DNA from: Ancylobacter vacuolatus
GTDB lineage: Bacteria > Pseudomonadota > Alphaproteobacteria > Rhizobiales > Xanthobacteraceae
Assembly: GCF_030813595.1 (NCBI RefSeq)
Contig: NZ_JAUSUH010000005.1
Coordinates: 248,001-312,000 of the forward strand
DNA length: 64,000 nucleotides
Reading direction: 5' to 3'
Part shown: positions 27,199-35,712 of the stretch, in pieces
Numbering within the stretch: the stretch's first letter is position 1
Layout of the letters: every line of letters starts with the position of its first letter
The notes under the pieces: generated by a model
Told to the model about the DNA's origin: nothing
The model's input: only the letters and a program-made list of their open reading frames with translations
The model's database searches: none
Position numbers and translations under genes: made by a program

Positions 27199-28043
27199 GC
27201 GGCACCCGCGCTGAGCGCCGGGCGGCGGCGGGCGCGCCAGACGAGCCAGCTTCCCAGCGCCAGCATCGGCAGCGAGAGCAGCATGCCCATGGTCAGCCAG
27301 CCGCCGAGGAGATAGCCGATCTGCGGGTCCGGCTCGCGGAAGAACTCGACGAAGATGCGGGCGCAGCCATAGAGGAAGACGAACATCCCCGCGACCGTGC
27401 CCGGCCGCGCCAGCGCCCCGGCCCGGATGGCGATCTGCAGGATGAGGAAGATCGCCAGCCCTTCCAGCCCCGCCTCATAGAGCTGGCTGGGATGGCGCGG
27501 CTCCGGCCCGCCATGCGGGAAGACGAAGGCCCAGGCGACATCGGTCGGCCGGCCCCACAATTCACCGTTCACGAAATTAGCCAGCCGGCCGAGGAACAGG
27601 CCGACCGGCACCACGCTGGCGGCGATGTCGAGCATGGAGACGAAGGGCAGAGCTCGCCGCCGGCAGAACAGGTACATCGCCAGGATGGAGCCGAGGAACC
27701 CGCCATGGAAGGCCATGCCGCCATGCCAGAGGGTGAAGGCTTGCCACGGGTTCGCGGCATAGAAGGGCAGATTGTAGAACAGCACATAGCCGATGCGCCC
27801 GCCGAGGATGACGCCGACCGCGATCCACACCACCGCGTCGTCGAACTCCTCCGGCTTGATCGGGGCGTGGCCGCCCCACAGCGCCGGGCTCGAACAGAGC
27901 CGCTTGGCCATCCACCAGCCGAACAGCAGCCCGCCAATATAGGCGAGGGCGTACCAGCGTATGGCGAAGGGGCCGAGCTCGATCAGCACCGGGTCGATGT
28001 TCGGGAAGGGCAGGGCGAGGAGCGGCGGGGCGAGCATGAGCAT
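27195..28043 (-). CDS. lgt: Phosphatidylglycerol-prolipoprotein diacylglyceryl transferase
   Basis: 282-aa polytopic inner-membrane enzyme that attaches diacylglycerol to the lipobox Cys of prolipoproteins. The Lgt signature is visible as GRLANFVNGELWGRPTDVAW, with PRHPSQLYEAGLEG and GGRIGYVLFYN. ATG 28043 (or ATG 28037) starts the conserved part; the frame runs upstream to 28502 only as a shadow of the divergent ubiK region. It is first in the lgt-midA-pgeF-M24 operon. The 220 bp to ubiK hold divergent promoters that I cannot pinpoint. Confidence 0.95.
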   Translation of the reverse strand: MLMLAPPLLALPFPNIDPVLIELGPFAIRWYALAYIGGLLFGWWMAKRLCSSPALWGGHAPIKPEEFDDAVVWIAVGVILGGRIGYVLFYNLPFYAANPWQAFTLWHGGMAFHGGFLGSILAMYLFCRRRALPFVSMLDIAASVVPVGLFLGRLANFVNGELWGRPTDVAWAFVFPHGGPEPRHPSQLYEAGLEGLAIFLILQIAIRAGALARPGTVAGMFVFLYGCARIFVEFFREPDPQIGYLLGGWLTMGMLLSLPMLALGSWLVWRARRRPALSAGAA

Positions 28044-28263
28044 CCCATATCTCGGCGGAAGGCGGGCGGACGCGGGTGCGGTGCAGACGAAGTCCGCACC
28101 TTTCGCTTTGCCCCCGTTGCGTGACGGGATCAAGGCGCCTTGTGCCGGCCGCGTGGCTTCCGGGGCGGTTGCCCTTGCGATCCCCGCGCCGCCGCCCCAT
28201 TGTTTCCGCACAGGCACGACAGAGTGTGGGCCCGATCGCAGGGGCCCAAGTCGGGAGATGACA

Positions 28264-28542
28264 ATGACCCAGACCACCGGCCGAATCTTCGACGATTTCG
28301 CCAAGCTGATGAACGACGCGGCCGGCGTCGCCACCGGCGTGCGCCGCGAGGCGGAAGGCGTGATGCGCGCCCAGGCCGAGCGCATCCTGCGCGAGCTTGA
28401 CGTCGTCACCCGCGAGGAATTCGAGACGGTGAAGGAACTCGCCGCCGCCGCCCGCGAGGAGAATGAGCGCCTCGCCGCCCGTCTCGCCGCGCTGGAGGCC
28501 AAGCTTGAGGCGACGATCGATCCGCCCGATTCGCTTGGCTGA
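28264..28542 (+). CDS. ubiK: Ubiquinone biosynthesis accessory factor UbiK (BMFP domain)
   Basis: 92-aa protein of the BMFP/YqiC family that assists the Ubi complex with polyprenyl intermediates. It has the membrane-fusogenic amphipathic N-terminal helix (RIFDDFAKLMNDAAGVATG) and a C-terminal coiled coil (VVTREEFETVKELAAAA then ENERLAARLAALEAKL) that trimerises in homologues. ATG 28264 has GGGAG upstream. A longer frame reaches 27961 but overlaps lgt and lacks homology. Confidence 0.92.
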   Translation: MTQTTGRIFDDFAKLMNDAAGVATGVRREAEGVMRAQAERILRELDVVTREEFETVKELAAAAREENERLAARLAALEAKLEATIDPPDSLG

Positions 28543-28712
28543 GGCGTTGGCCTGCAAGGCGCCGCCGCTCCACCTTCCGCACGTCAGGCTTGTGGACGTT
28601 TCGCCTTGGCGCTTGCCGCGCCGGGGCGAATCCCCCGACAAGTCAATTGCGCCAATTTTCGCCAGGGTCCGTTTTTCCACGGACCATGGTACAACGGTCG
28701 TAGCGAGGTACG

Positions 28713-28756
28713 GATTCAGCGCGATATAGTTGGGACGACGGCGATTCGTTTGATTC
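28713..28756 (+). promoter_or_regulatory. Cluster of three GANTC (CcrM) sites upstream of the YbjN gene
   Basis: GATTC occurs at 28713, 28743 and 28752, all within 44 bp and 75-120 bp before the YbjN start. GANTC is the CcrM methylation site in alphaproteobacteria, and clusters can mark cell-cycle-regulated promoters. The sites are seen directly; any regulation is inferred. The rest of 28543-28829 holds no clear feature. Confidence 0.35.
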
Positions 28757-28829
28757 TCGAACGGCTTGCCGGGAACCGTCGCGTTGCGTGCGTTCGACCC
28801 CCTCCGCGTCCACCCTCGCGAGGTCGAGC

Positions 28830-29330
28830 ATGACCTATACTAGTGACTTCGAAGCCGACACCAGCCTGAACCCTCTCGACCTGGTCGAGCGCATGGCCGC
28901 GCTCAACGAATGGGCGTTCGAGCGCTCGGCCGAGGACGAGATCACCATCTCCCTCGAAGGGCGCTGGACGGACTGCCATGTCTCGTTCCAGTGGATGGAC
29001 GAGGTCGAGGCGCTGCACATCGCCTGCGCCTTCGACCTGAAGGTGCCGGAGAAGCGCAAGACCGAAGTGCTGCGCCTGCTTTCCCTCATCAACGAACAGA
29101 TGTGGGTGGGCCATTTCGACCTGTGGTCGAAGGAGGGTGTCATCATGTTCCGCCACGCCTTGCTGCTGGCCGGGGCGGAAGCCACCGACCGCCAGTGCGA
29201 AGTGCTGATGGAATGCGCCATCGAGGCGGTGGAGCGCTATTTCCCCGCCTTCCAATTCGTCGTCTGGGCCGGCAAGACCGCCCGCGAGGCGATGGACGCC
29301 ACCCTGTTCGAGACCGTCGGCGAAGCCTGA
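28830..29330 (+). CDS. YbjN domain-containing protein
   Basis: 166-aa cytoplasmic protein with a YbjN (PF10722) domain over most of its length: LNEWAFERSAEDEITISLEG, VSFQWMDEVEALHIACAFDL and the conserved INEQMWVGHFDLW. The fold is related to type III secretion chaperones and the role is unknown, although YbjN in enterobacteria affects motility and stress. ATG 28830 has GAGG upstream. proC follows after 101 bp and may be co-transcribed. Confidence 0.92.
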   Translation: MTYTSDFEADTSLNPLDLVERMAALNEWAFERSAEDEITISLEGRWTDCHVSFQWMDEVEALHIACAFDLKVPEKRKTEVLRLLSLINEQMWVGHFDLWSKEGVIMFRHALLLAGAEATDRQCEVLMECAIEAVERYFPAFQFVVWAGKTAREAMDATLFETVGEA

Positions 29331-29431
29331 GCGCGTCGCCGGCGCACGTCCCGCCATTGCCAAAGACGCGCGCGAGCGGCAGTAAGGCCCTGTGACGGCG
29401 CGCGGGGTCGCGCGGGCAGGGGAGTTCAGTC

Positions 29432-30256
29432 ATGGCCACACTTTCCGACATTCCCGGCCGGGTGCTGCTTGTCGGCGCCGGCAAGATGGGCGGCGCCATG
29501 CTGGAAGGCTGGCTCGATCTCGGGCTCGATCCGGCGCTGGCGGCGGTGATCGATCCCGCCCCGCCGGCGGAGATCGCCGCCCTCATCGAGGCGCGCGGCG
29601 TGGCGCTCAACCCGCTCAATGGCGGCCCGCCCGCCGTGATGCTGCTGGCGGTGAAGCCGCAGGTCGCCCCGGAGGTTCTGGCCCGGGTGGCGCCGCTGGC
29701 CGATGCCGGCACGCTCATCGTCTCGGTCATGGCGGGGCGCACGCTCGGCTTCCTTCAATCCTACTTCCCCGCCGGCACGGCGGTGGTGCGCTCCATTCCC
29801 AACACCCCTGCGGCGATCGGGCGCGGTGTGACGGTGGCGGTGCCGAACGGTGCCGTCACCTCGGACCAGATGACCATCGCCGACGCGCTGCTGCGCGCCA
29901 CTGGCGGGGTGGAATGGGTGGAGGACGAGGCGCTGATCGACGTCGCCACCGCCGTCTCCGGCTCCGGGCCGGCCTATGTGTTCCTGCTGGCCGAGGCGCT
30001 GGCGGCGGCCGGCGTCGAGGCCGGGCTGCCGGCCGACATGGCCGACCGGCTGGCGCGGGCGACCGTGGCGGGGGCGGGCGAGCTGATGGTGCGCACCGGC
30101 ATCGACCCGGCGCAGCTGCGGCGCAACGTCACCTCGCCCAACGGCACGACGGCGGCAGCGCTCGCTGTGCTGATGGACGAGGAGAAGGGCTTCGGCCCGC
30201 TGCTGACTGACGCGGTGGCGGCGGCGGCGAAGCGCTCGCGTGAACTCGCCGGCTGA
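29432..30256 (+). CDS. proC: Pyrroline-5-carboxylate reductase
   Basis: 274-aa enzyme for the last step of proline synthesis, reducing P5C with NAD(P)H. The Rossmann motif is VLLVGAGKMGGAMLEGW. AVKPQV and the C-terminal dimerisation domain with SGSGPAYVFLLAEALAAAGV, then NVTSPNGTTAAALAVL, are all present. The YbjN-proC pairing recurs in Rhizobiales. The length is normal. Confidence 0.97.
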   Translation: MATLSDIPGRVLLVGAGKMGGAMLEGWLDLGLDPALAAVIDPAPPAEIAALIEARGVALNPLNGGPPAVMLLAVKPQVAPEVLARVAPLADAGTLIVSVMAGRTLGFLQSYFPAGTAVVRSIPNTPAAIGRGVTVAVPNGAVTSDQMTIADALLRATGGVEWVEDEALIDVATAVSGSGPAYVFLLAEALAAAGVEAGLPADMADRLARATVAGAGELMVRTGIDPAQLRRNVTSPNGTTAAALAVLMDEEKGFGPLLTDAVAAAAKRSRELAG

Positions 30257-30384
30257 CGCTTCCGCATTCCTGACGCTCCCGCAAACGTGCGGCACGAGCG
30301 GGCGCGGGGGCGCGCCGGGGTCTTCTCCTTGGCCGGGGCACGCCTTACATAGAGGTGAGGCAACGTTCAGGACAGGAGGTCTTC

Positions 30385-31086
30385 ATGGCACGCTCCCCGG
30401 GAACGAAAGCGATCGCCGACAAACCGAGCGAGGCGCGCGCCCTCGCCCTCGACAGTTTCATGCGACTGCTGGCGCGCATGCCGTTCGAGCGCATCAGCCT
30501 CGGCGCGGTGGCGGACGAGGCGAAGATTCCCCTCGCCGAACTGCGGGCCTCCTTCGGCTCCACCTTCGACATGCTGGCCGGCTTCCTGCGCGAGGTCGAT
30601 TCCAAGGTGCTCGCGCCTTCCAGCGAGGACATGGCGGACGAGCCGGCCCGTGACCGGGTGTTCGACGTGCTGATGCGCCGGCTAGACGTGCTGGCGCCGC
30701 ACAAGCCGGCGCTGCGCTCGCTGATGGACTCGGCCCGGCGCAACCCGTTCTTCGCCCTGGCGCTGAACAAGCTTTCCGTCCGCTCGCAGCAATGGATGCT
30801 GGCGGCGGCGCGGATCGACACCGCCGGCCTCAAGGGCGCGGTGCGGGCGCAGGGGCTGGCGCTGGTGTTCGGCCGGGTGCTGCAGACCTTCCTCACCGAT
30901 GACGACCCGGCACTGGCCCGCACCATGGCGGCGCTGGACCGCGAACTGGCGCGCGGCGAGCGGGCGCTCGGCCTGATCGAGGGCGCTGTGTGCCTGGCCA
31001 CCGGTGGACGACGCGGGCGCGGTGGCAAGGCCGCGTCGCCCGAGGCGACGCCCGCCGCCCCGCCGGACGCGCCCGTGGTGGCGTGA
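30385..31086 (+). CDS. TetR/AcrR-family transcriptional regulator
   Basis: 233-aa predicted DNA-binding protein with an N-terminal helix-turn-helix (ALALDSFMRLLARMPFERIS then LGAVADEAKIPLAELRASFG). The helices match the TetR pattern loosely and the family tyrosine (YYHF) is replaced by FGSTF. The C-terminal domain is helical and its last 30 residues are Gly/Ala/Pro-rich. ATG 30385 is set by a perfect AGGAGGT Shine-Dalgarno. No obvious target gene or palindromic operator lies next to it. Confidence 0.8.
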   Translation: MARSPGTKAIADKPSEARALALDSFMRLLARMPFERISLGAVADEAKIPLAELRASFGSTFDMLAGFLREVDSKVLAPSSEDMADEPARDRVFDVLMRRLDVLAPHKPALRSLMDSARRNPFFALALNKLSVRSQQWMLAAARIDTAGLKGAVRAQGLALVFGRVLQTFLTDDDPALARTMAALDRELARGERALGLIEGAVCLATGGRRGRGGKAASPEATPAAPPDAPVVA

Positions 31087-31176
31087 GAGCGCCCCGGGCT
31101 GGGCTTTCGCGTATATTCCAGTGAGGAATCAGCCGTCAGCACCGATACTGAGGCGGCCAGCGTGAGGAACCCCATC

Positions 31177-31530
31177 GTGAGTCTCGCCCCCCTCGAACAG
31201 ATCACCTTCGCCGATTTCCTGAAAGTCGATATCCGCGTCGGCACCATCATCCAGGCCGAGCCTTTCCCCGAGGCGCGCAAGCCGGCGCTCAGGCTGGTGA
31301 TCGATTTCGGCCCGCATATCGGCTGCAAGAAGTCCTCGGCCCAGATCACCGTGCATTACGCGGCGGAGGATCTGATCGGGCGGCAGGTGGCGGCGGTGGT
31401 GAATTTCCCCTCCCGCCAGATCGGCCCGATCATGTCCGAGGTGCTGACCCTCGGCTTCCCGGACGAGGACGGCGCCGTGGTTCTGTTCAAGCCCGACCAG
31501 GACGTGCCCAACGGCGCGCGGCTGTTCTAA
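31177..31530 (+). CDS. csaA: tRNA-binding domain chaperone CsaA
   Basis: 117-aa homodimeric OB-fold (EMAP/tRNA-binding) protein related to the CsaA export chaperone and the MetRS C-terminal domain. Family motifs are [37 protein letters not shown] and [21 protein letters not shown] 31177 has AGGAA 7-8 bases upstream; GTG 31162 would add five residues and is less well supported. It is close behind the TetR gene. Confidence 0.92.
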   Translation: MSLAPLEQITFADFLKVDIRVGTIIQAEPFPEARKPALRLVIDFGPHIGCKKSSAQITVHYAAEDLIGRQVAAVVNFPSRQIGPIMSEVLTLGFPDEDGAVVLFKPDQDVPNGARLF

Positions 31531-31541
31531 AGCGGCATTGT

Positions 31542-32945
31542 TCAGACCGGAATCCGGATCGCCGCGCGGAGGCCGCCCAGCGCGCTTTCGCCGAGGATGA
31601 CGTCGCCGCCATGGGCGCGTGCGGCGTCGCGGGCGATGGTGAGGCCGAGGCCGGAGCCGCCGGCATCCTGGTTGCGCGCCTCATCGAGCCGGAAGAAGGG
31701 ACGGAAAACGTCTTCGCGCAGCGCGGGGGCGATGCCGGGCCCGTCATCGTCGACGGCGATGGTGAGCCAGCGCTCGTCGCGCGTGCCCGTGATCTCGATG
31801 CGCGCGGCGTGCCGGCCGGCATTGCCGACCAGATTGGCGAGGCAGCGGCGGAAGGCGTCGACCCGCACCATCACCATCGGGTCGCCGCTGTAGCTGGCGC
31901 TCACCTTCGCGCCCTGGCGCTCGGCATTGATCCGCGCCTCCTCGATCAGCCGCGCCATGTCGGCCAGCGCCGGCGCCTCGGCGACATCCTCGCGGGCGAA
32001 GGCGAGATAGGCTTCCAGCATGCTCTGGAGATCGTCCACATCCTTGCGCAGCGCCTCGGTGTCGGCGCTGTCGCCCAGCAGGGCCAGTTCCAGCTTGAAG
32101 CGGGTGAGGATGGTGCGCATGTCGTGGCTGACGCCGGCGAGCATGGTGGTGCGCTGCTCGATCTGCCGCTCGATCCGCCGCTTCATCTCCAGGAAGGCCA
32201 GCGCCGCGCCGCGCACCTCGCGCGCGCCGCGCGGGCGGAAGCCGGCGACGTCGCGACCCTTGCCGAAGGCGATGGCGGCATCGGCCAGCGCCTCGATCGG
32301 CTTGATCTGGTTGCGCAGGAACAGGATGGCCACCGCCATCAGCACCAGCGCGGTGCCCACCATCCACAACAGGAAGATGTGGGAGTTGGAGAGATAGGCC
32401 TGGCTGCGGCGTGCAAAGACCCGCAGCACCATGCCGTCCATCTGCACCCGCACCTCGATCAGGTTGGAATTGCCCACAGTATCGGTCCAGAACGGCCGGT
32501 GCAGCCGCTTGGCCAGTTCGCCGGTGAAGGCGGAATCGAGGGTGGAGAAGAACGGCTTGGGGCCGGGCGGCGGCAGGCGCTCGCCGGGCATGAAGTCCAC
32601 CGTCAGGCCCATGGTGATCTGGGCGATCCGCTTGATCCGCTCCTGGTCCTCCTCCGTGGGGAAGGCGAGGGCGAGCTGGGTGACGGCGGTGATGTCCTGC
32701 GAGACCGCCGCCGAGAGCCGGCGGGTGACGGTGTTGTAGTGGCGCTCCATGAAGACGAAGGCCAGCACCGATTGCAGGATCACCACCGGGGTGACGATGA
32801 TGATCAGCGAGCGGGCGAACAGCCCCTTCGGCATGATGCGGTTGAACCACGCGCCGAAGCGGGCATTGTTCTCGCGCATGCGGCGCTGGGTCAGGCGAAG
32901 GCGGGCGCGGGCGGCGCCGACGACGCTGGTGTCGCGGGCGCTCAA
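31542..32945 (-). CDS. EnvZ-like sensor histidine kinase
   Basis: 467-aa inner-membrane kinase. TM1 (LFARSLIIIVTPVVILQSV), a periplasmic domain to about residue 175, TM2 (LLWMVGTALVLMAVAILFL), HAMP, and H-box VSHDMRTILTRFKLELALL can be seen. The N-box (NLVGNAGRHA), G1 DDGPGIAP and G2 GSGLGLTIA follow. The H-box reads HDMRTIL rather than HDLRTPL, replacing the conserved Pro. The start overlaps the response-regulator stop by 4 bases (ATGA). The last gene of MarR-RR-HK, it probably responds to envelope or osmotic conditions. Confidence 0.93.
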   Translation of the reverse strand: MSARDTSVVGAARARLRLTQRRMRENNARFGAWFNRIMPKGLFARSLIIIVTPVVILQSVLAFVFMERHYNTVTRRLSAAVSQDITAVTQLALAFPTEEDQERIKRIAQITMGLTVDFMPGERLPPPGPKPFFSTLDSAFTGELAKRLHRPFWTDTVGNSNLIEVRVQMDGMVLRVFARRSQAYLSNSHIFLLWMVGTALVLMAVAILFLRNQIKPIEALADAAIAFGKGRDVAGFRPRGAREVRGAALAFLEMKRRIERQIEQRTTMLAGVSHDMRTILTRFKLELALLGDSADTEALRKDVDDLQSMLEAYLAFAREDVAEAPALADMARLIEEARINAERQGAKVSASYSGDPMVMVRVDAFRRCLANLVGNAGRHAARIEITGTRDERWLTIAVDDDGPGIAPALREDVFRPFFRLDEARNQDAGGSGLGLTIARDAARAHGGDVILGESALGGLRAAIRIPV

Positions 32946-33682
32946 GGAGCGACGACCAGCCGGTAGCCGACGCCGCGCACCGTCTGCACATAGGCGGGAT
33001 TGGCCGGGTCGCGCTCGATCTTGCGGCGCAGCCGGTTCACCTGCACGTCCACCGCCCGGTCGCCGGCGGCGACGCCGGGGGCGACGAGGTCCTGGCGCGG
33101 CACGGTCTGGCCTGGCGCCTCGCCCAGCACCCGGAGCATGTCGCGCTCGCGGTCGGTGAGGCGCACCATCTCGCCCTCGCGGGTGAGTTCGCCGCGCGCC
33201 AGATGGAAGCTGAATGGGCCGAAGCGCACCGTCTCGATCGCCTGCGCCGGCGGGGTGGCCGAGCGCTTGATGATGTTGCCGATCCGCAGCAGCAATTCGC
33301 GCGGCTCGAACGGCTTGGCGAGGTAGTCGTCGGCGCCGATCTCCAGCCCCTGGATGCGGTCGCCCGGCTCGGAGCGGGCGGTGAGCATGAGGATCGGCAC
33401 GGAAGAGGTTTCGCGCACCCCGCGGGCGAGGTCGAAGCCGGTCTCGCCGGGCATCATCACGTCCAGAATCAGCAGGTCGAAGGTGAGGCCGGCGAGCCGG
33501 GCGCGGGCATCGGCGCCCGATTCCGCCGTGGTGACGCGGTAGCCATGCTCGCTGAGGAAGCGCGAGAGCAGATCGCGGATGCGGCGGTCGTCATCGACGA
33601 TGAGCAGGTGGAAGGCGTCGTCGGCAGGCATGGTGCGGGCTTCCCTTGCCGCCGCGACCGGGCTGTGGCGGGCGTCGAGCAT
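32942..33682 (-). CDS. OmpR-family response regulator
   Basis: 246-aa regulator with a receiver domain (LLIVDDDRRIRDLLSRFL acidic pocket, phospho-acceptor Asp in LLILDVMMPGETG, KPFEPRELLLRI) and an OmpR/PhoB winged helix ending in TVRGVGYRLV. ATG 33682 is chosen for GGGGAGG upstream; ATG 33631 would remove a non-conserved 17-residue leader and has poorer spacing. It lies 14 bp after the MarR gene and is coupled to the kinase gene. Confidence 0.94.
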   Translation of the reverse strand: MLDARHSPVAAAREARTMPADDAFHLLIVDDDRRIRDLLSRFLSEHGYRVTTAESGADARARLAGLTFDLLILDVMMPGETGFDLARGVRETSSVPILMLTARSEPGDRIQGLEIGADDYLAKPFEPRELLLRIGNIIKRSATPPAQAIETVRFGPFSFHLARGELTREGEMVRLTDRERDMLRVLGEAPGQTVPRQDLVAPGVAAGDRAVDVQVNRLRRKIERDPANPAYVQTVRGVGYRLVVAP

Positions 33683-33696
33683 GGCGATCCTCCCCG

Positions 33697-34281
33697 TCAG
33701 CCGGCTGGCCGGCTGCGGGCGGCGCTGCGCGCCTCCACGGCCTGGTCGGCGCGGGCGATCAGCTTCTCGGTCGGGCTGCGATCTTCCGGGTCGATCATGG
33801 CGACAAGAAAGCGGCGCACGACATCGCGTGCATCGCCACCGCTCTCCTCCAGCGCCCGGCGCAGGCGGCGCGACTGGATGGCGACGAATTCCTGGGTCAG
33901 CGCCTCGCCCTTCGGCGTGAGGTAAAGCAGACGCTGGCGGCGGTCGGAGGCGCCGGCGCGGCTGTCGATGAAGCCCTGGTCCACCAGCTCGCGCAGCACC
34001 CGGCCGAGGCTCTGCTTGGTGATGCGCAGAATGTCGAGCAGGTCGGTGACGCGCATGCCGGGATGGCGATTGACGAAATGCAGCACCCGGTGATGCGCCC
34101 GGCCGAAGCCGAAGCCGTGCAGGATCTCGTCGGGATCGCTGACGAAATTGCGATAGGCGAAGAACAGAAGCTCGATCAGGTCGAGCATCGGTTCGCCTTC
34201 CGGGGCGGGGGACAGACGCGGGGCAGCCCCCGGCTCGCTCTTGCCGGTGCGCGCTGTCAGCGAGACATTTATGTCAGCCAT
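33697..34281 (-). CDS. MarR-family transcriptional regulator
   Basis: 194-aa winged-helix regulator: LHFVNRHPGMRVTDLLDILR, the recognition region ITKQSLGRVLRELVDQGFID and the wing SDRRQRLLYLTPKGEAL. Residues 1-30 are a disordered leader. It is the first gene of the MarR-OmpR-kinase operon and divergent from ilvE. The AT-rich 34284-34330 stretch in front, with TTCGTTATGATCG and AACGAAAGGATCG arms, may be its own operator. Confidence 0.92.
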   Translation of the reverse strand: MADINVSLTARTGKSEPGAAPRLSPAPEGEPMLDLIELLFFAYRNFVSDPDEILHGFGFGRAHHRVLHFVNRHPGMRVTDLLDILRITKQSLGRVLRELVDQGFIDSRAGASDRRQRLLYLTPKGEALTQEFVAIQSRRLRRALEESGGDARDVVRRFLVAMIDPEDRSPTEKLIARADQAVEARSAARSRPAG

Positions 34282-34295
34282 GTTGACTTTTTTCG

Positions 34296-34325
34296 TTATG
34301 ATCGTTACCCAGATGTCCCGTTCAA
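34296..34325 (-). promoter_or_regulatory. Putative promoter of the MarR-OmpR-kinase operon
   Basis: On the minus strand TTGAAC (34320-34325) and TCATAA (34296-34301) are separated by 18 bp, 15 bp before the MarR start. The stretch is AT-rich compared with its surroundings. The leader after such a -10 would be very short. This is a weak call from consensus only. Confidence 0.35.
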
Positions 34326-34532
34326 CGAAAGGATCGTTCGGCTAGCCGCCCGATCCGCCTCGGAACAGGATAGAGTCGCGCTCGCTCTTACTGAGCCGCG
34401 ACGATAACGGGACTTCGGCCGCGAGGCAAAGCGTTGCGCTCTCGCCTGACGGGCCGTAGCCACCATGCCGAAGGAACAGAAGGGCTCCGGCGCCTCCCAT
34501 GGCGCGCTGGCGCCCCGGTTGGGAGACTTACC

Positions 34533-35423
34533 ATGGCGAGCGAACCTTTCGACAAACGCAGCGGCTGGATCTGGTATGACGGCGCCTTCGTGCCCTGGCA
34601 GGACGCGCAGGTCCATGTACTGACCCACGGGCTGCACTATGGCAGCTGCGTCTTCGAGGGCGAGCGCGCCTATGGCGGCGAGATCTTCAAGCTGGACGAG
34701 CACACGGCGCGGCTGAAGCACAGCGCCGAACTGCTCGACTTCGAGATCCCCTATGGCACGGACGAGATCAACGCCGCCTGCCGCGAGCTGCTGGTGCGGC
34801 AGAAGCTGAATGACGCCTATCTGCGTCCCGTCGCCTGGCGCGGCTCGGACATGATGGGCGTCTCGGCCCAGCACAACCAGATCCACCTCGCCATCGCGGC
34901 GTGGGAATGGCCGAGCTATTTCGATCCGGCCCAGCGGCTCAAGGGCATCCGCATCGGCATGGCGAAGTACCGCCGCCCCGACCCGATGACCGCGCCCTCG
35001 ACCTCCAAGGCCGCCGGGCTCTATATGATCTGCACAATCTCCAAGCACGCCGCCGAGCGCGAGGGCTTCGCCGACGCGCTGATGCTGGACTGGCGCGGGC
35101 GCGTCGCCGAATGCACCGGCGCCAATGTGTTCTTCGCCAAGGACGGCGTGATCCACACGCCTGAAGCCGACGCCTTCCTGAACGGCATCACCCGCCAGAC
35201 GGTGATCGCGCTGGCCAAGCGGCGCGGCATTGAGGTGGTGGAACGGGCGATCATGCCGGAGGAACTGGCGAGCTTCGACGAGTGCTTCATCACCGGCACC
35301 GCCGCCGAGGTGACGCCGGTCGCCGAGATCGCCGGCCAGCACTTCCAGCCCGGCCCGGTCACCAAGACGCTGCTGGAGGACTACATGTCCGAAGTGCAGC
35401 CGAAGAAGGCCGAGGCGGCCTGA
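34533..35423 (+). CDS. ilvE: Branched-chain amino acid aminotransferase
   Basis: 296-aa fold-type IV PLP enzyme that interconverts Val, Leu and Ile with their 2-oxo acids. It has the start FDKRSGWIWYDGAFVPWQDA, LTHGLHYGSCVFEGERAY, the catalytic Lys in STSKAAGLYM, and the class IV signature region ECTGANVFFAKDGVIHTP. ATG 34533 has GGGAG at 7 bases; the 33-codon upstream extension is not conserved. It is transcribed away from the MarR operon. Confidence 0.95.
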   Translation: MASEPFDKRSGWIWYDGAFVPWQDAQVHVLTHGLHYGSCVFEGERAYGGEIFKLDEHTARLKHSAELLDFEIPYGTDEINAACRELLVRQKLNDAYLRPVAWRGSDMMGVSAQHNQIHLAIAAWEWPSYFDPAQRLKGIRIGMAKYRRPDPMTAPSTSKAAGLYMICTISKHAAEREGFADALMLDWRGRVAECTGANVFFAKDGVIHTPEADAFLNGITRQTVIALAKRRGIEVVERAIMPEELASFDECFITGTAAEVTPVAEIAGQHFQPGPVTKTLLEDYMSEVQPKKAEAA

Positions 35424-35451
35424 GCCCGTTCGCCGATCCGCTTTTCAGATG

Positions 35452-35490
35452 AACGTTATGCCCGGCCTCGTGCCGGGCATTGACGTTTTT
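35452..35490 (+). terminator. Palindrome after ilvE, likely terminator
   Basis: ATGCCCGGC and GCCGGGCAT (35458-35466, 35472-35480) form a 9-bp stem around CTCGT. Flanking AACGT/ACGTT extends the stem, and TTTTT follows at 35486-35490. ATGCCCGGC...GCCGGGCAT palindromes are widespread between genes in Rhizobiales, so this may be a repeat family member acting as a terminator. Confidence 0.65.
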
Positions 35491-35527
35491 GGATGCGCGC
35501 AGCGCCGTTGTCGGGTTGGACGCCTGC

Positions 35528-35693
35528 GGCGGAGCGCTGCGCTGGGTCCCGGCGCAGCGCTCCGCCTTCAGCTCCGCTGGGCCAGGACAGGAAACTGTTC
35601 CGTCATCTCGGCCGCAGGGCGGAGAGCCGGGATCGCCTCCCGCTATCGGCCAACGCTCCCGGATCGGCCTGCGGCCGTCCGGGATGACGGCGG
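35528..35693. repeat. Mosaic of intergenic palindromes
   Basis: A 15-bp perfect stem (GGCGGAGCGCTGCGC at 35528-35542 with its complement at 35552-35566, 9-base loop) is followed by further GC-rich inverted pieces. It ends in TCCGGATCG-hairpin-GTCCGGGATGACGGCGG (to 35693). That last unit recurs at 62709-62746 with a different hairpin between the same flanks. It fills the gap between ilvE and moaE. Confidence 0.6.
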
Positions 35694-35712
35694 CTGGCGG
35701 TCGGCCTCGGTG

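Noticed and set aside
34456-34560. Possible short upstream frame before ilvE as an attenuator leader
   Set aside because: No run of Leu, Ile or Val codons and no terminator hairpin between it and ilvE; it runs into the ilvE coding region in another frame.
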